From: Opitutaceae bacterium UBA3033
Lineage (GTDB): Bacteria; Verrucomicrobiota; Verrucomicrobiia; Opitutales; Opitutaceae
DNA length: 18,600 nucleotides
Assembly (NCBI GenBank): GCA_002367815.1
Contig: DFDG01000067.1
Location: 1 to 18,600, forward strand
Direction of reading: 5' to 3'
Shown here: piece by piece, positions 7,792-15,473 of the stretch
Layout of the letters: each line of letters opens with the position of its first letter
How positions within the stretch are numbered: the first letter of the stretch is position 1
Position numbers and translations under genes: made by a program
Notes under the pieces: generated by a model
What the model saw: only the letters and a program-made list of their open reading frames with translations
The model's database searches: none
Told to the model about the DNA's origin: nothing

Positions 7792-8906
7792 CGCTGCCAG
7801 CGTTCGTTCAGAGTGGGAAACTGGGGGAAGGTCGCATGCGGTTCGTTCTGATACCAAAATGCCGTCGACGCGACATCATCACTCAGGGGCTGGTAAATGT
7901 GGCCCGGCCACCAACCGAGGGTCTGCACCGTGACCCGCAAGTTCTCAGTAAATCCAATGCTGTCCAATATATGCCAGCGATAGAGACCAAAGTAACGCGG
8001 GCAGTCCGTGCCGGTGACATGCGCCAACGGCATGCCGACGAAAGGAGTGTTATACGCCTCTTCCACGGGATCTTTCTTGGGGTCCTTGTAGAAACCCCAG
8101 GCGCCGCCAAAGTAGTCCTCGGTGCCATTGTCACAAATGGTCGGAAACTCTCCATCCCCATCGAGGTAGAATTTTACCTCCCCCTCGCCCCACCACCCAC
8201 GCGAAAGGGCCGTCCAAGCCAGATAGGTGCCGACATAAAGTCCTTTGCCTTTTACTCCGTCCAGGATCGTGTGTTCAGGATTTTCGCGAGTCGTCAGACT
8301 GCGTCGCCATTGGGCATGAAAATACGCCGCATCCTCCGGCACATCGTGCAGTTTATAGAGCACTTTGTAGGCGACGATTTTAACATCAGTTTTGTTATCG
8401 TTCGTGAGGGTAATTCTGGCGTGCTGCCGGAACGGCATCTGCCAGTAACAACTGCAACCGCGATGCGGAGCCACCACCACGGGTAGTGAATTTACTTGAT
8501 GGGGATTTGTATCAAACCCCATGGCGAAAAAATCTCCCAAAGGCGCTTCGACCGAGGGTGTTTTCTCGCCATCCCAATATATCCTAAGCACGAGAGTGCG
8601 ATATTCATCCGCACTGGCGGTGATCCAAAATTGATTGATGCACCCGGGGCCCTTGATGTCAGCCAGCGTCGTCGTCTCTCTGGCCTTGAGACTGATGAAT
8701 GGGCGGACCTTCCAACCGCGACCGAGATGCTGCGCCGCTCCGCTATGGGGCAACATCGGATCTTCGGGATTCGGTTCCCATTTGGCTGCTCCCCCTTTTT
8801 CACCGGTGGGATTTTCAGCGTTGATCATACGGGTGACAGCACCGGTTTGAAACGGCAGCTGACCTAGGAGGTTGTTCATGGCGAGTGGGGTCATGGGAGG
8901 TGGCAT
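7788..8906 (-). CDS. DUF2961 protein (GH172-like glycoside hydrolase)
   Basis: A 372-residue protein with clear DUF2961 hallmarks: DIKGPGCINQFWIT (83-96), LRIYWDGEKTPSVEAPLGDFF (around 107-127), GWWGEGEVKFYLDGDGEFPT (237-256), DNGTEDYFGGAWGF (259-272) and YRWHILDSIGF (309-319). Members of this family were shown to be retaining furanosidases (GH172) acting on alpha-D-fructofuranosides or D-arabinofuranosides. E263 in the GTEDYF motif is the most likely catalytic acid by conservation; I cannot confirm its partner. There is no signal peptide, unlike many exported family members, so action on imported oligosaccharide or phosphorylated sugar is possible. ATGs at 8894 and 8879 are alternative starts. 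The stop codon overlaps the start of the propeller glycosidase by 4 bp. The gene is divergent from lipB. Confidence 0.88.
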   Translation of the reverse strand: MPPPMTPLAMNNLLGQLPFQTGAVTRMINAENPTGEKGGAAKWEPNPEDPMLPHSGAAQHLGRGWKVRPFISLKARETTTLADIKGPGCINQFWITASADEYRTLVLRIYWDGEKTPSVEAPLGDFFAMGFDTNPHQVNSLPVVVAPHRGCSCYWQMPFRQHARITLTNDNKTDVKIVAYKVLYKLHDVPEDAAYFHAQWRRSLTTRENPEHTILDGVKGKGLYVGTYLAWTALSRGWWGEGEVKFYLDGDGEFPTICDNGTEDYFGGAWGFYKDPKKDPVEEAYNTPFVGMPLAHVTGTDCPRYFGLYRWHILDSIGFTENLRVTVQTLGWWPGHIYQPLSDDVASTAFWYQNEPHATFPQFPTLNERWQR

Positions 8907-8980
8907 CGATTGAATAGCTTCTGCTCCAAACGAAGCAAGACCGCCGCAAACATTAACTCAGGGTTGCTCCGGACGCGGAT

Positions 8981-8992
8981 GTGGTGAACCAC
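8981..8992. other. Short inverted repeat before lipB
   Basis: GTGGT-GA-ACCAC is a perfect 5-bp inverted repeat ending 8 bases before the lipB ATG at 9000. It is too short to be firm evidence for an operator or an RNA switch. The GGTG that follows (8994-8997) could serve as a weak ribosome-binding site. Confidence 0.2.
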
Positions 8993-8999
8993 TGGTGAC

Positions 9000-9716
9000 A
9001 TGTCTGCGGCAAGCGATCAATCCACTCAATCTCCCGTCATTGTTGACTGGGGTCGGACCAACTACGCAGCAGCCCATCGAAGGCAGGATGAAATGGTTGC
9101 CCGGCACATCGCGGCAGAAATCGGTGATACTTTGGTTTTCACTGAGCACGAAGCGGTCTTCACCCTCGGTCTCCGTGGCGGCGCTGAACAACATCTGGTG
9201 TGGACTGCCGAACAACTCGCACGCGAAGGGGTGGAAGTGATCAGAACCAATCGAGGTGGCGATATCACTTATCATGGTCCCGGTCAGATCGTGGGCTACC
9301 CCATTGTCTCACTTGAAAAACGACGCGATCTGCACGCTTACCTGCGCTTCCTCGAGCAGGTGTTGATCAACAGTGTGGGTGCCTTTGGACTCGTTGCTAC
9401 CCGACGTGAAGGGTTAACCGGCATCTGGTTGGGTTCACGCAAGGTCGCCGCCATCGGCATTGCCGTAAAGCGCTGGGTTGCGTATCACGGTTTTGCTCTG
9501 AACGTGCATTCCAACCTCGCCCATTTCCAAGGCATTGTCCCCTGCGGCATCAATGCTGCGAATGGCACAGTAACATCATTACAGGTAGAACTCGGTCATG
9601 AGCTCGATCTTGCGGAAGTAAAATCTGTGCTCGCTCGCGAATTCCGGACGCTTTGGCCCGAATTTCTAAATCACTATGAGTCCGGATCCACCCAGCTGAC
9701 GAATAAAGCAAAATGA
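9000..9716 (+). CDS. lipB: Lipoyl(octanoyl) transferase
   Basis: Transfers octanoate from acyl carrier protein to the lipoyl domains of 2-oxo-acid dehydrogenases and the glycine cleavage H protein, the first step of endogenous lipoate assembly in the cytoplasm. The 238-residue protein has the family signature RTNRGGDITYHGPGQIVGYP (82-101). It also has GSRKVAAIGIAVKRWVAYHG (145-164) with the catalytic Lys148, and GIVPCGI (178-184) with the catalytic Cys182. Length is normal and all key residues are present. The start at 9000 leaves a short flexible N-terminal leader before VDWGRTNY. It is followed after 63 bp (39 bp if the longer lipA frame is used) by lipA on the same strand, so the pair likely forms an operon covering the whole pathway. 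Confidence 0.96.
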   Translation: MSAASDQSTQSPVIVDWGRTNYAAAHRRQDEMVARHIAAEIGDTLVFTEHEAVFTLGLRGGAEQHLVWTAEQLAREGVEVIRTNRGGDITYHGPGQIVGYPIVSLEKRRDLHAYLRFLEQVLINSVGAFGLVATRREGLTGIWLGSRKVAAIGIAVKRWVAYHGFALNVHSNLAHFQGIVPCGINAANGTVTSLQVELGHELDLAEVKSVLAREFRTLWPEFLNHYESGSTQLTNKAK

Positions 9717-9779
9717 TTCATTCCTTGTATTATCCGTGCCAATTCGCGTCCATTCATGGTTTCCTATTTTCGTATTTCA

Positions 9780-10685
9780 ATGAACCCGTCTGATACCACG
9801 CGCAAACCCTCATGGCTCCGGGCCAAACTACCCTCCGGACCCGGTTATCAGGCCGTGCGCTCACTCGTGGACGAGCATAAACTCCACACCGTCTGCCAGA
9901 GTGCACAATGTCCCAATCTCGGTGAATGTTGGGCTCGTGGAACTGCGACGTTGATGATCCTCGGTAACATCTGCACGCGTTCGTGTAATTTCTGTGCGAT
10001 CCAAACCGGACGTCCCACCGAACTTGATCTCGGCGAACCTGCCCGGGTCGCCGAAGCCGTCGCCATGATGGGTCTCAAACACTGCGTGATCACTTCAGTC
10101 GCCCGCGATGAACTCGCCGACGGTGGAGCTGCGGTCTGGGCTGCAACCATCCGCGCGATCCGTCATCGCATGCCGCAGACCGCAATCGAAGTGCTTACGC
10201 CCGATTGGAAAGGCCGTTTGCACGACCTGGACACGGTGCTCGATGCCAAACCCGATATTTTCAATCACAACCTTGAGACCGTGGAGCGCCTGCAAAGGCC
10301 CGTGCGCGTGCAGGCTCGCTATGACCGCAGTCGATCCGTGCTCCAACATGCGAAGAGTCGCGGCTTTACGACCAAGACTGGCATCATGCTGGGTCTCGGT
10401 GAAGAACAGCACGAGATTGAGCAAACCCTGCGCGACATCGCGTCGGACCAGACCGATATCGTAACCATCGGCCAGTATCTCCAACCCACGCCGCAACATC
10501 TCAAAATCGACCGCTGGGTGCACCCGGATGAATTCGCCCGTTGGAAAGAGTTCGGCCTCGGTATCGGCATCGGAGTCATCGAAAGCGGCGCGATGGTGCG
10601 CTCCAGTTATCACGCCGACGAACAATCGCTGAAATACACCGGCATCGAGCATCTCAATACCGCCAATTCTCTGGCTGAGGCCTAA
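9780..10685 (+). CDS. lipA: Lipoyl synthase, radical SAM
   Basis: Inserts two sulfur atoms at C6 and C8 of protein-bound octanoyl groups, using two [4Fe-4S] clusters. Counting from ATG 9780 (301 residues), the auxiliary-cluster motif is C39-x4-C44-x5-C50 (TVCQSAQCPNLGECW). The radical SAM motif is C65-x3-C69-x2-C72 (CTRSCNFC), and the late RSSYHA (274-279) provides the serine ligand of the auxiliary cluster. The core VLTPDWKGR and the HNLETV and GIMLGLGE segments are typical. ATG 9780 is preferred because MNPSDTTRKPSWLRAKLPSG matches the family start; ATG 9756 in the same frame adds eight residues. Neither has a visible Shine-Dalgarno sequence. It completes the lipoate pathway with lipB. The stop codon lies inside a short hairpin. 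Confidence 0.96.
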   Translation: MNPSDTTRKPSWLRAKLPSGPGYQAVRSLVDEHKLHTVCQSAQCPNLGECWARGTATLMILGNICTRSCNFCAIQTGRPTELDLGEPARVAEAVAMMGLKHCVITSVARDELADGGAAVWAATIRAIRHRMPQTAIEVLTPDWKGRLHDLDTVLDAKPDIFNHNLETVERLQRPVRVQARYDRSRSVLQHAKSRGFTTKTGIMLGLGEEQHEIEQTLRDIASDQTDIVTIGQYLQPTPQHLKIDRWVHPDEFARWKEFGLGIGIGVIESGAMVRSSYHADEQSLKYTGIEHLNTANSLAEA

Positions 10686-10697
10686 TCTCGATTAGGC
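10680..10697 (+). terminator. Hairpin overlapping the lipA stop codon
   Basis: GCCTAAT and ATTAGGC form a perfect 7-bp stem around a CTCG loop, and the lipA TAA sits in the 5' arm. Only three T residues follow before the sequence becomes mixed. This is a plausible but weak intrinsic terminator for lipBA. Confidence 0.4.
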
Positions 10698-10715
10698 TTT
10701 GATCTCGAGGTCCAG

Positions 10716-11669
10716 TTAGTTGCCCGTGCAGCAATTTCTGCCCGAGCGACACCAGGCGAGCAAAGCCGGAAGCGAAAAGCCGAGCGCGTTAATGCTGCCA
10801 TGCAGCATCCGCATCCAAGGAATATCAAGCCATGGCATAGGGGCAAAATAGACCCGTGAACTATACAATCCGGCGAGCACCATGCCCAACGCTAGAGATA
10901 GCCCGGCAATCGTCCACAAGCCGCGCACCAGAGGGCATACTTTCTTTTCGATCACGGCCAAAACCAAGTGTTGCACTGCCACGCCCAAACCGCCCAGCGC
11001 TAAAATCCATACCACCGTAAACTCAACCCAAACTGGTCCGCCTCGATGGGTGACTAAAATTCCAACCGCGACCAAAGGCACGCCAATCAAAATCAATACA
11101 CTGGCGATGTTGGCCCCGGGACAAGTTGGACGACGAGCCAGAACCAGACTGGCAATCACAGGCAGGATAAGCCCGGCAAAATGAAAATGCACTGCGGTCA
11201 ACAGCACTATATCCGAACCAAAACCCATGGGTGACCAACCCGCCCGTTCGGCCAGCAGCCAAACTCCGCCGATTGAAGCATAGACCAAACCGACATCACG
11301 GCAAAATACACCCCATGGGGAGAACCCATGACGCCGGATTCTAACGAGCCCATCCACCGCCATGACGCCAAGCAACACGGCCCACGGCAATGTGCAGAGG
11401 ACCGCCCCCGGACCTTTCGGCAATAAAAATGCCAACACTAACAACAATGCCGCCGGCATTTGCAGGTGCAGGTCAAATTTCCACAGTCGAGCCGCCCAAC
11501 CAGTATCATCCAGATCACGGGCCAGACACCATGTCATCGGCATCAACACCAGGGCGGCCAATAAGAGCAGGGCCACCGCCCAAGCACCATGAGTGAGGTG
11601 CGTGACGGTAAAGTAAGCGAAGGCACACCACACTATCGCTCCAATGCGAACTTTTAAGGGGCTGGTCAT
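10716..11669 (-). CDS. YndJ-like polytopic membrane protein
   Basis: A 317-residue integral membrane protein with roughly ten hydrophobic helices and almost no extramembrane domain. Two segments recall Bacillus YndJ: LLTAVHFHFAGLILPVIASL (about 168-187) with its HFHFAG histidines, and MRMLHGSINALGFSLPALLAW near the C-terminus (about 286-306). The conserved histidines in membrane segments could bind a metal or haem, but no biochemical function is established for the family. ATG 11669 is chosen because it forms an ATGA overlap with the DUF1990 gene; the frame continues upstream to 11822 but that part is inside DUF1990. The C-terminal tail CRSGRNCCTGN is cysteine-rich. The coupling to DUF1990 suggests the two proteins act together. 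Family assignment is from memory of the motifs. Confidence 0.75.
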   Translation of the reverse strand: MTSPLKVRIGAIVWCAFAYFTVTHLTHGAWAVALLLLAALVLMPMTWCLARDLDDTGWAARLWKFDLHLQMPAALLLVLAFLLPKGPGAVLCTLPWAVLLGVMAVDGLVRIRRHGFSPWGVFCRDVGLVYASIGGVWLLAERAGWSPMGFGSDIVLLTAVHFHFAGLILPVIASLVLARRPTCPGANIASVLILIGVPLVAVGILVTHRGGPVWVEFTVVWILALGGLGVAVQHLVLAVIEKKVCPLVRGLWTIAGLSLALGMVLAGLYSSRVYFAPMPWLDIPWMRMLHGSINALGFSLPALLAWCRSGRNCCTGN

Positions 11670-12259
11670 ACGGGGGTCTGCACAGACAAAACCATTGCGG
11701 CCTGAGAGTCCCGCACAAATTTCGCCTGCAATGAACGGGCCAATGGCTCGGCCATTCTCACCGGCCAGTATCTGGGACGTGAAAATGCCTGCACCCGATA
11801 CCACACGGTGCCATCCGCCCATTGTTCGATGGAAAACAATTCCTCCCCCTGCTCCACATGAGCAGGCAATGTCCCGTAGGCGAAACCACGCCTTCTCACC
11901 GGAGTTGAATCATCCACAAGGTAAACCACGCGACAGGCATTAAGCCACCAAAGCCCACAAGCATGCGCTTGCACCGCCAAGGTGAGACCCGGCCTGATTT
12001 CACCCGATTCCAACGCCGTTATCCCGGTCCATGCTTTAGGAAACATTTCCCAGGAAAACAGCGCATCGACTGCCTGTTTAAAAATCGCATCTCCCTCACC
12101 CAAATGCACTTGGTTGTCATTGTAAGCATAACCTCGCGGAGGATGACCGACCGTCGCACCCACCGCACGATACGCAAATTCCTCGGTGCGTTGTCTATTC
12201 AAAAAATTTCGCACCGTGGATTCGGTGGGCTTGGAAAACGACCAAAGCGGAACTTGCAT
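11666..12259 (-). CDS. DUF1990 family protein
   Basis: A 197-residue soluble protein of the DUF1990 family, which has a START/SRPBCC-like lipid-binding fold. Recognisable parts are NRQRTEEFAYRAVGATVG (about 22-39), GYAYNDNQVHLGEGDAIFKQA (about 43-63), FPKAWTGI, the middle GFAYGTLPAHVEQGEELFSI and the C-terminal FVRDSQAAM. Length is typical and no signal peptide is seen. The function is unknown; a hydrophobic-ligand-binding role is suggested only by the fold. The stop codon overlaps the start of the YndJ-like membrane protein gene by 4 bp. DUF1990 and YndJ are also found adjacent in other bacteria as far as I recall, so the pair probably forms a unit. It is divergent from the PhoD-like gene, with about 100 bp between starts. 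Confidence 0.8.
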   Translation of the reverse strand: MQVPLWSFSKPTESTVRNFLNRQRTEEFAYRAVGATVGHPPRGYAYNDNQVHLGEGDAIFKQAVDALFSWEMFPKAWTGITALESGEIRPGLTLAVQAHACGLWWLNACRVVYLVDDSTPVRRRGFAYGTLPAHVEQGEELFSIEQWADGTVWYRVQAFSRPRYWPVRMAEPLARSLQAKFVRDSQAAMVLSVQTPV

Positions 12260-12362
12260 TCGCCACAGCCTTACCCGGCATCAACCCCGTGTCCAACCGA
12301 ACCGGCCTAGGTCTATCTTTTGGGGCTTTGCCTTTGGCTGGTCATTTGCTCAACCTCCCACA

Positions 12363-13751
12363 ATGAAGGCGAATAAGTGGCTACGAGGTTTGTTACTTTT
12401 GGTGATCGTGCCCGTCATGGCTTGGTCCACCGGGTCGATTGTTTCCGGCCCCATGCTGGGTTACCAAGCGCATCGTGAGGTCTTCATTTGGCTGGAAACC
12501 AAGGGCACCGAAACGGTGAAAATTGATTATTGGCAGCAGGGCGAATCAGACACCAAGCAATCGATCATCCATCACAAAATCGCACCCAATCCCGCCGGGT
12601 CCCAAATCCACCATTTTCGTCCGGGCCTGCTGAAGACGGGGGTCCCTTACGAATACAGCATCACAATTGATGGAGTGCAGCAGGAGCTCGATGTGCCGAC
12701 TTCGTTTCAAACCCAACCACTTTGGGAATGGCGCACGGCTCCGCCGGACTTTTCCTTTCTGGTCGGTTCCTGTGCCTTTATCAACGAACCTGAATTTGAT
12801 CGGCCGGGCGAAGGTTACGGCAAGACCACTCGCACCCTTGAATTGATGGGTGAAAGCAAGGCCGACTTTATGATTTGGACCGGCGACAATTGGTATTGGC
12901 GTGAACCGGATTATGATTCCATCAGCGGCCTATGGTATCGCCCTTCCCATGATCGGGCCATTCCAGAGATGAAACGGCTGCTCGCCAGCATGCACCACTA
13001 CGCCACCTGGGACGACCATGACTACGGCCCCAACGACTCAAACTGGTCCTACGAATACAAAGAGACCGCGCTGGATATTTTCAAAGCCTACTGGGGCAAC
13101 CACAGTTATGGCGAAGCGCACAATCCCGGCGTTTACAGCAAATTCTATTGGGGAGACGCGGCGTTTTTCCTGATGGACAACCATTACTATCGTGATGCCG
13201 CCGGGCTCGATCAGGACAAAAATCCGGGCAAAACCCAATGGGGCCGGCAGCAACTTGATTGGCTCAAACAGTCACTCATGGCTGCGAAAGAGCTGAAGCA
13301 TTTCAAGTTCCTCTTTATCGCCACCGGCAACCAGATGTTGCAATCTACCTCGAAGGGAGAAAGTCACGAACTCTACCGACACGAACGCGAAGAGCTCATG
13401 AATTTCATCCTTGAGAACGGCCTTACCGGAATCGTCTTTCTCACCGGCGATGTGCACTTTTCCGCTATGTATCAGCGCGAGATAGGTGATAAAGGTCAGA
13501 AAATATACGAAATCACCTCCTCGCCCATCACTAGTGGCGCTTGGACCAACATAGCCGAAACCCCCGGCGGCACGGATCCGGCCCTGATCCCCGGCACCAT
13601 CGTCAACGTGCAAAATTTCGTGCAGATAAAAATCACCGGCGAAGATGCGACTCGCACCCTCAACATATCCTGCGTCGACAAAGATGGCACCGTGTGTTTC
13701 ACCCGCGACATCAAGGCAACCGAGCTCGGTTATCAACCGCGCAAACGTTGA
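12363..13751 (+). CDS. PhoD-like exported metallophosphatase (alkaline phosphatase D family)
   Basis: A 462-residue protein. The N-terminus (MKANKWLRGLLLLVIVPVMA) looks like a Sec signal peptide, possibly cleaved after A20, or an anchor; it lacks the twin arginine of Bacillus PhoD. The N-terminal domain opens with SGPMLGYQAHREVFIWLET (28-46), typical of the PhoD family. The catalytic domain carries FLVGSC (132-137, Cys137 a likely metal ligand), MIWTGDNWYWR (170-180), ATWDDHDYGPNDSN (214-227) and LTGDVHFS (360-367). All the expected metal ligands appear present. Relatives hydrolyse phosphomonoesters and diesters using Fe and Ca. A frame opening at 12186 exists but would overlap DUF1990 and lacks a signal peptide. 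AMP nucleosidase follows after 17 bp, hinting at a shared nucleotide or phosphate role. Confidence 0.9.
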   Translation: MKANKWLRGLLLLVIVPVMAWSTGSIVSGPMLGYQAHREVFIWLETKGTETVKIDYWQQGESDTKQSIIHHKIAPNPAGSQIHHFRPGLLKTGVPYEYSITIDGVQQELDVPTSFQTQPLWEWRTAPPDFSFLVGSCAFINEPEFDRPGEGYGKTTRTLELMGESKADFMIWTGDNWYWREPDYDSISGLWYRPSHDRAIPEMKRLLASMHHYATWDDHDYGPNDSNWSYEYKETALDIFKAYWGNHSYGEAHNPGVYSKFYWGDAAFFLMDNHYYRDAAGLDQDKNPGKTQWGRQQLDWLKQSLMAAKELKHFKFLFIATGNQMLQSTSKGESHELYRHEREELMNFILENGLTGIVFLTGDVHFSAMYQREIGDKGQKIYEITSSPITSGAWTNIAETPGGTDPALIPGTIVNVQNFVQIKITGEDATRTLNISCVDKDGTVCFTRDIKATELGYQPRKR

Positions 13752-13768
13752 AAAAGAAACTCTGAATC

Positions 13769-14539
13769 ATGAAAACCCGCAAAGATATTGTTGAAAACTG
13801 GCTGCCTAGATACACCGGTGTGCCGCTGGAAGATTTCGGTGAATACATCCTGCTCACCAATTTTGATCATTACGTAAAACTCTTTGCGCAATGGCACCGC
13901 GTGCCCGTCAAAGGCAAGGACAAGCCGATGCCCAGTGCCACGGCTGGAGAAATCACTATCATCAATTTCGGCATGGGCAGCGCCACGGCGGCCACCATCA
14001 TGGATCTGCTCAGTGCGATCAAACCCAAGGCCGTGCTGTTTCTCGGTAAATGCGGTGGCATCAAACACCGCACGTCCATCGGCGATTTCATACTACCCAT
14101 CGCGGCCATTCGCGGCGAAGGAACGAGCAATGACTACTATCCACCGGAGGTGCCCGCGCTTCCGGCGTTTGCCCTGCAAAAGGCCATCTCCACTACGATT
14201 CGCGATCATGCCCGGGATTATTGGACCGGCACAGTCTATACCACCAATCGGCGAGTCTGGGAACACGATACCGAATTCAAAAAATATCTCCGGAAAATTC
14301 GTGCCCTCTGCATCGACATGGAAACGGCCACGATATTCATGACCGGCTTCTTCAATGAAATCCCCACGGGGGCGCTCTTACTTGTTTCCGATCAGCCCAT
14401 GGTGCCCGAGGGCGTAAAAACCACGGAAAGCGATAAAGATGTGGATGCAAAATACGTCAGCGATCATATCCGAATTGGTATCGATTCACTCAAACAGCTG
14501 ATCAACAAGGGCGTCACGGTGAAGCATCTGCAGTTTTAA
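13769..14539 (+). CDS. amn: AMP nucleosidase
   Basis: Hydrolyses AMP to adenine and ribose 5-phosphate in the cytoplasm, adjusting the AMP pool and feeding purine salvage. The 256-residue protein is the short, single-domain form typical of Bacteroidota, not the roughly 480-residue proteobacterial enzyme. It has the nucleoside phosphorylase fold: INFGMGSATAATIMDLLSAI (54-73), LFLGKCGGI (90-98), IRGEGTSNDYYPPEVPALPA (112-131), the purine-site segment CIDMETATIF (184-193) and LLLVSDQPM with the catalytic-type aspartate (208-216). N- and C-termini fit the family well. The match to Bacteroidota proteins, as I remember them, is unusually close for a different phylum. It sits 17 bp after the PhoD-like gene with a weak AAGAAA purine run before the start, so the two are probably cotranscribed. 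Confidence 0.92.
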   Translation: MKTRKDIVENWLPRYTGVPLEDFGEYILLTNFDHYVKLFAQWHRVPVKGKDKPMPSATAGEITIINFGMGSATAATIMDLLSAIKPKAVLFLGKCGGIKHRTSIGDFILPIAAIRGEGTSNDYYPPEVPALPAFALQKAISTTIRDHARDYWTGTVYTTNRRVWEHDTEFKKYLRKIRALCIDMETATIFMTGFFNEIPTGALLLVSDQPMVPEGVKTTESDKDVDAKYVSDHIRIGIDSLKQLINKGVTVKHLQF

Positions 14540-14555
14540 GTGTCTCGCAGGACAC

Positions 14556-15401
14556 CTACCCCCGCACCGTCGGGTGGGCTGTCAGTCGGTAACGTCGTGG
14601 ACTCACCCCAAAGCGATTCCGAAACAGTGTATAGAAGTGCGACAGATTGGTCAGCCCGCAATCGAACATGATCTCGATGATCGGACGGTTGGTTTCAGTC
14701 AATTGCTTGGCGCTATAATCTATCCGGGCTTCGTTCACCAACTCGGTTGGCGTCGTGCCGAGCCATTTGAAGGTTGCCCGTGATACATGCGAAGGGCTGC
14801 GCCCCGCCAATCGCGCAAAGGCCAAAGTGCCACCCGAGAAATTTTCCGGGCGAACAATCTCTCGCTGCGCATGTAGCAGCCAGTCAGGCGCCGGATCATC
14901 CCGGGAAGATTCACCTCGCGAACGCAAATTCGGCAGTTCCATTAAAAATCCATCCAACACCACGCGTGGACGCTCAGCCGCAGCCAGTCGCTCCGTCCAG
15001 TGCTTCAGGCTGGCCTGGTTCCTCGAATCCATCGACCACGCCCTATCTTCCTCGGGCAACTCAAACCAATCGACCCCGGCCGAAAAATAGCGTTGTCGCA
15101 CCGCTCGCCATGAATCGCTGGGAAAGGCCAGATTTACAATCTGCATCGGGCTCTGCGTCGTGCCCACCACCCGGTGTCGATCTGTCGGGTGAATCAGATA
15201 AATGGCCCCCGGCAGAAGCGCCGAGGTTTGGCCATTCAAGTGATGCTCACCTCGACCCCGGGTCACCCAGAATACCTCGTGATAATCATGATCGTGAAAC
15301 CGCACCCCGTTCTCTGCTGTCAAAACCGTTTGGGCGAAGTGGTAGCTTTCATCGTTGCGAATAAAATCAGTGAGCTTGAAATGGGCACAGCGTAGGGCCA
15401 T
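14556..15401 (-). CDS. AraC-family transcriptional regulator with cupin sensor domain
   Basis: A 281-residue regulator. The N-terminal half is a cupin-like ligand domain containing FHDHDYHEVFWVTRGRGEHH (35-54) and LLPGAIYLIHPTDRHRV (62-78). The C-terminal AraC/XylS domain (about 185-272) has a first helix-turn-helix around LAFARLAGRSPSHVSRATFK. The second HTH and its signature read IIEIMFDCGLTNLSHFYTLF (241-260), followed by RNRFGVSPRRYR. ATG 15401 is preferred over the in-frame TTG at 15419. It is divergent from the second PhyH gene with only 72 bp between start codons, the usual arrangement for a regulator and its target. The sensed molecule is unknown; a sugar-like compound would fit this domain type. 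The histidines in the cupin could hold a metal. Confidence 0.9.
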   Translation of the reverse strand: MALRCAHFKLTDFIRNDESYHFAQTVLTAENGVRFHDHDYHEVFWVTRGRGEHHLNGQTSALLPGAIYLIHPTDRHRVVGTTQSPMQIVNLAFPSDSWRAVRQRYFSAGVDWFELPEEDRAWSMDSRNQASLKHWTERLAAAERPRVVLDGFLMELPNLRSRGESSRDDPAPDWLLHAQREIVRPENFSGGTLAFARLAGRSPSHVSRATFKWLGTTPTELVNEARIDYSAKQLTETNRPIIEIMFDCGLTNLSHFYTLFRNRFGVSPRRYRLTAHPTVRG

Positions 15402-15458
15402 ATAAGCAATATAACACAATTAAACGCCGTTTTATGGCAAGATTTCCCATCTTAAAGC

Positions 15459-15468
15459 TGTTATAACA
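15459..15468. promoter_or_regulatory. Palindrome overlapping a possible -10 box of the PhyH gene
   Basis: TGTTATAACA is a perfect 10-bp palindrome ending 5 bases before the dioxygenase ATG. TATAAC (15462-15467) inside it is a near-consensus -10 hexamer placed so that transcription would begin at or next to the start codon. Half of it, TATAACA, recurs at 15410-15416, 52 bp upstream and on the same strand. No -35 consensus lies at the right distance, which would suit activation by the AraC protein. An adjacent 11-bp palindrome, AAACGCCGTTT, is at 15422-15432. Confidence 0.4.
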
Positions 15469-15473
15469 TAAAT

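Noticed and set aside
7836..8486. Plus-strand 216-codon open frame
   Set aside because: It is antisense to the DUF2961 gene and has no domain-like composition.
12186..12362. Upstream extension of the PhoD-like protein by 59 residues
   Set aside because: It begins with GTG inside the DUF1990 gene, and the signal peptide begins naturally at the ATG at 12363.
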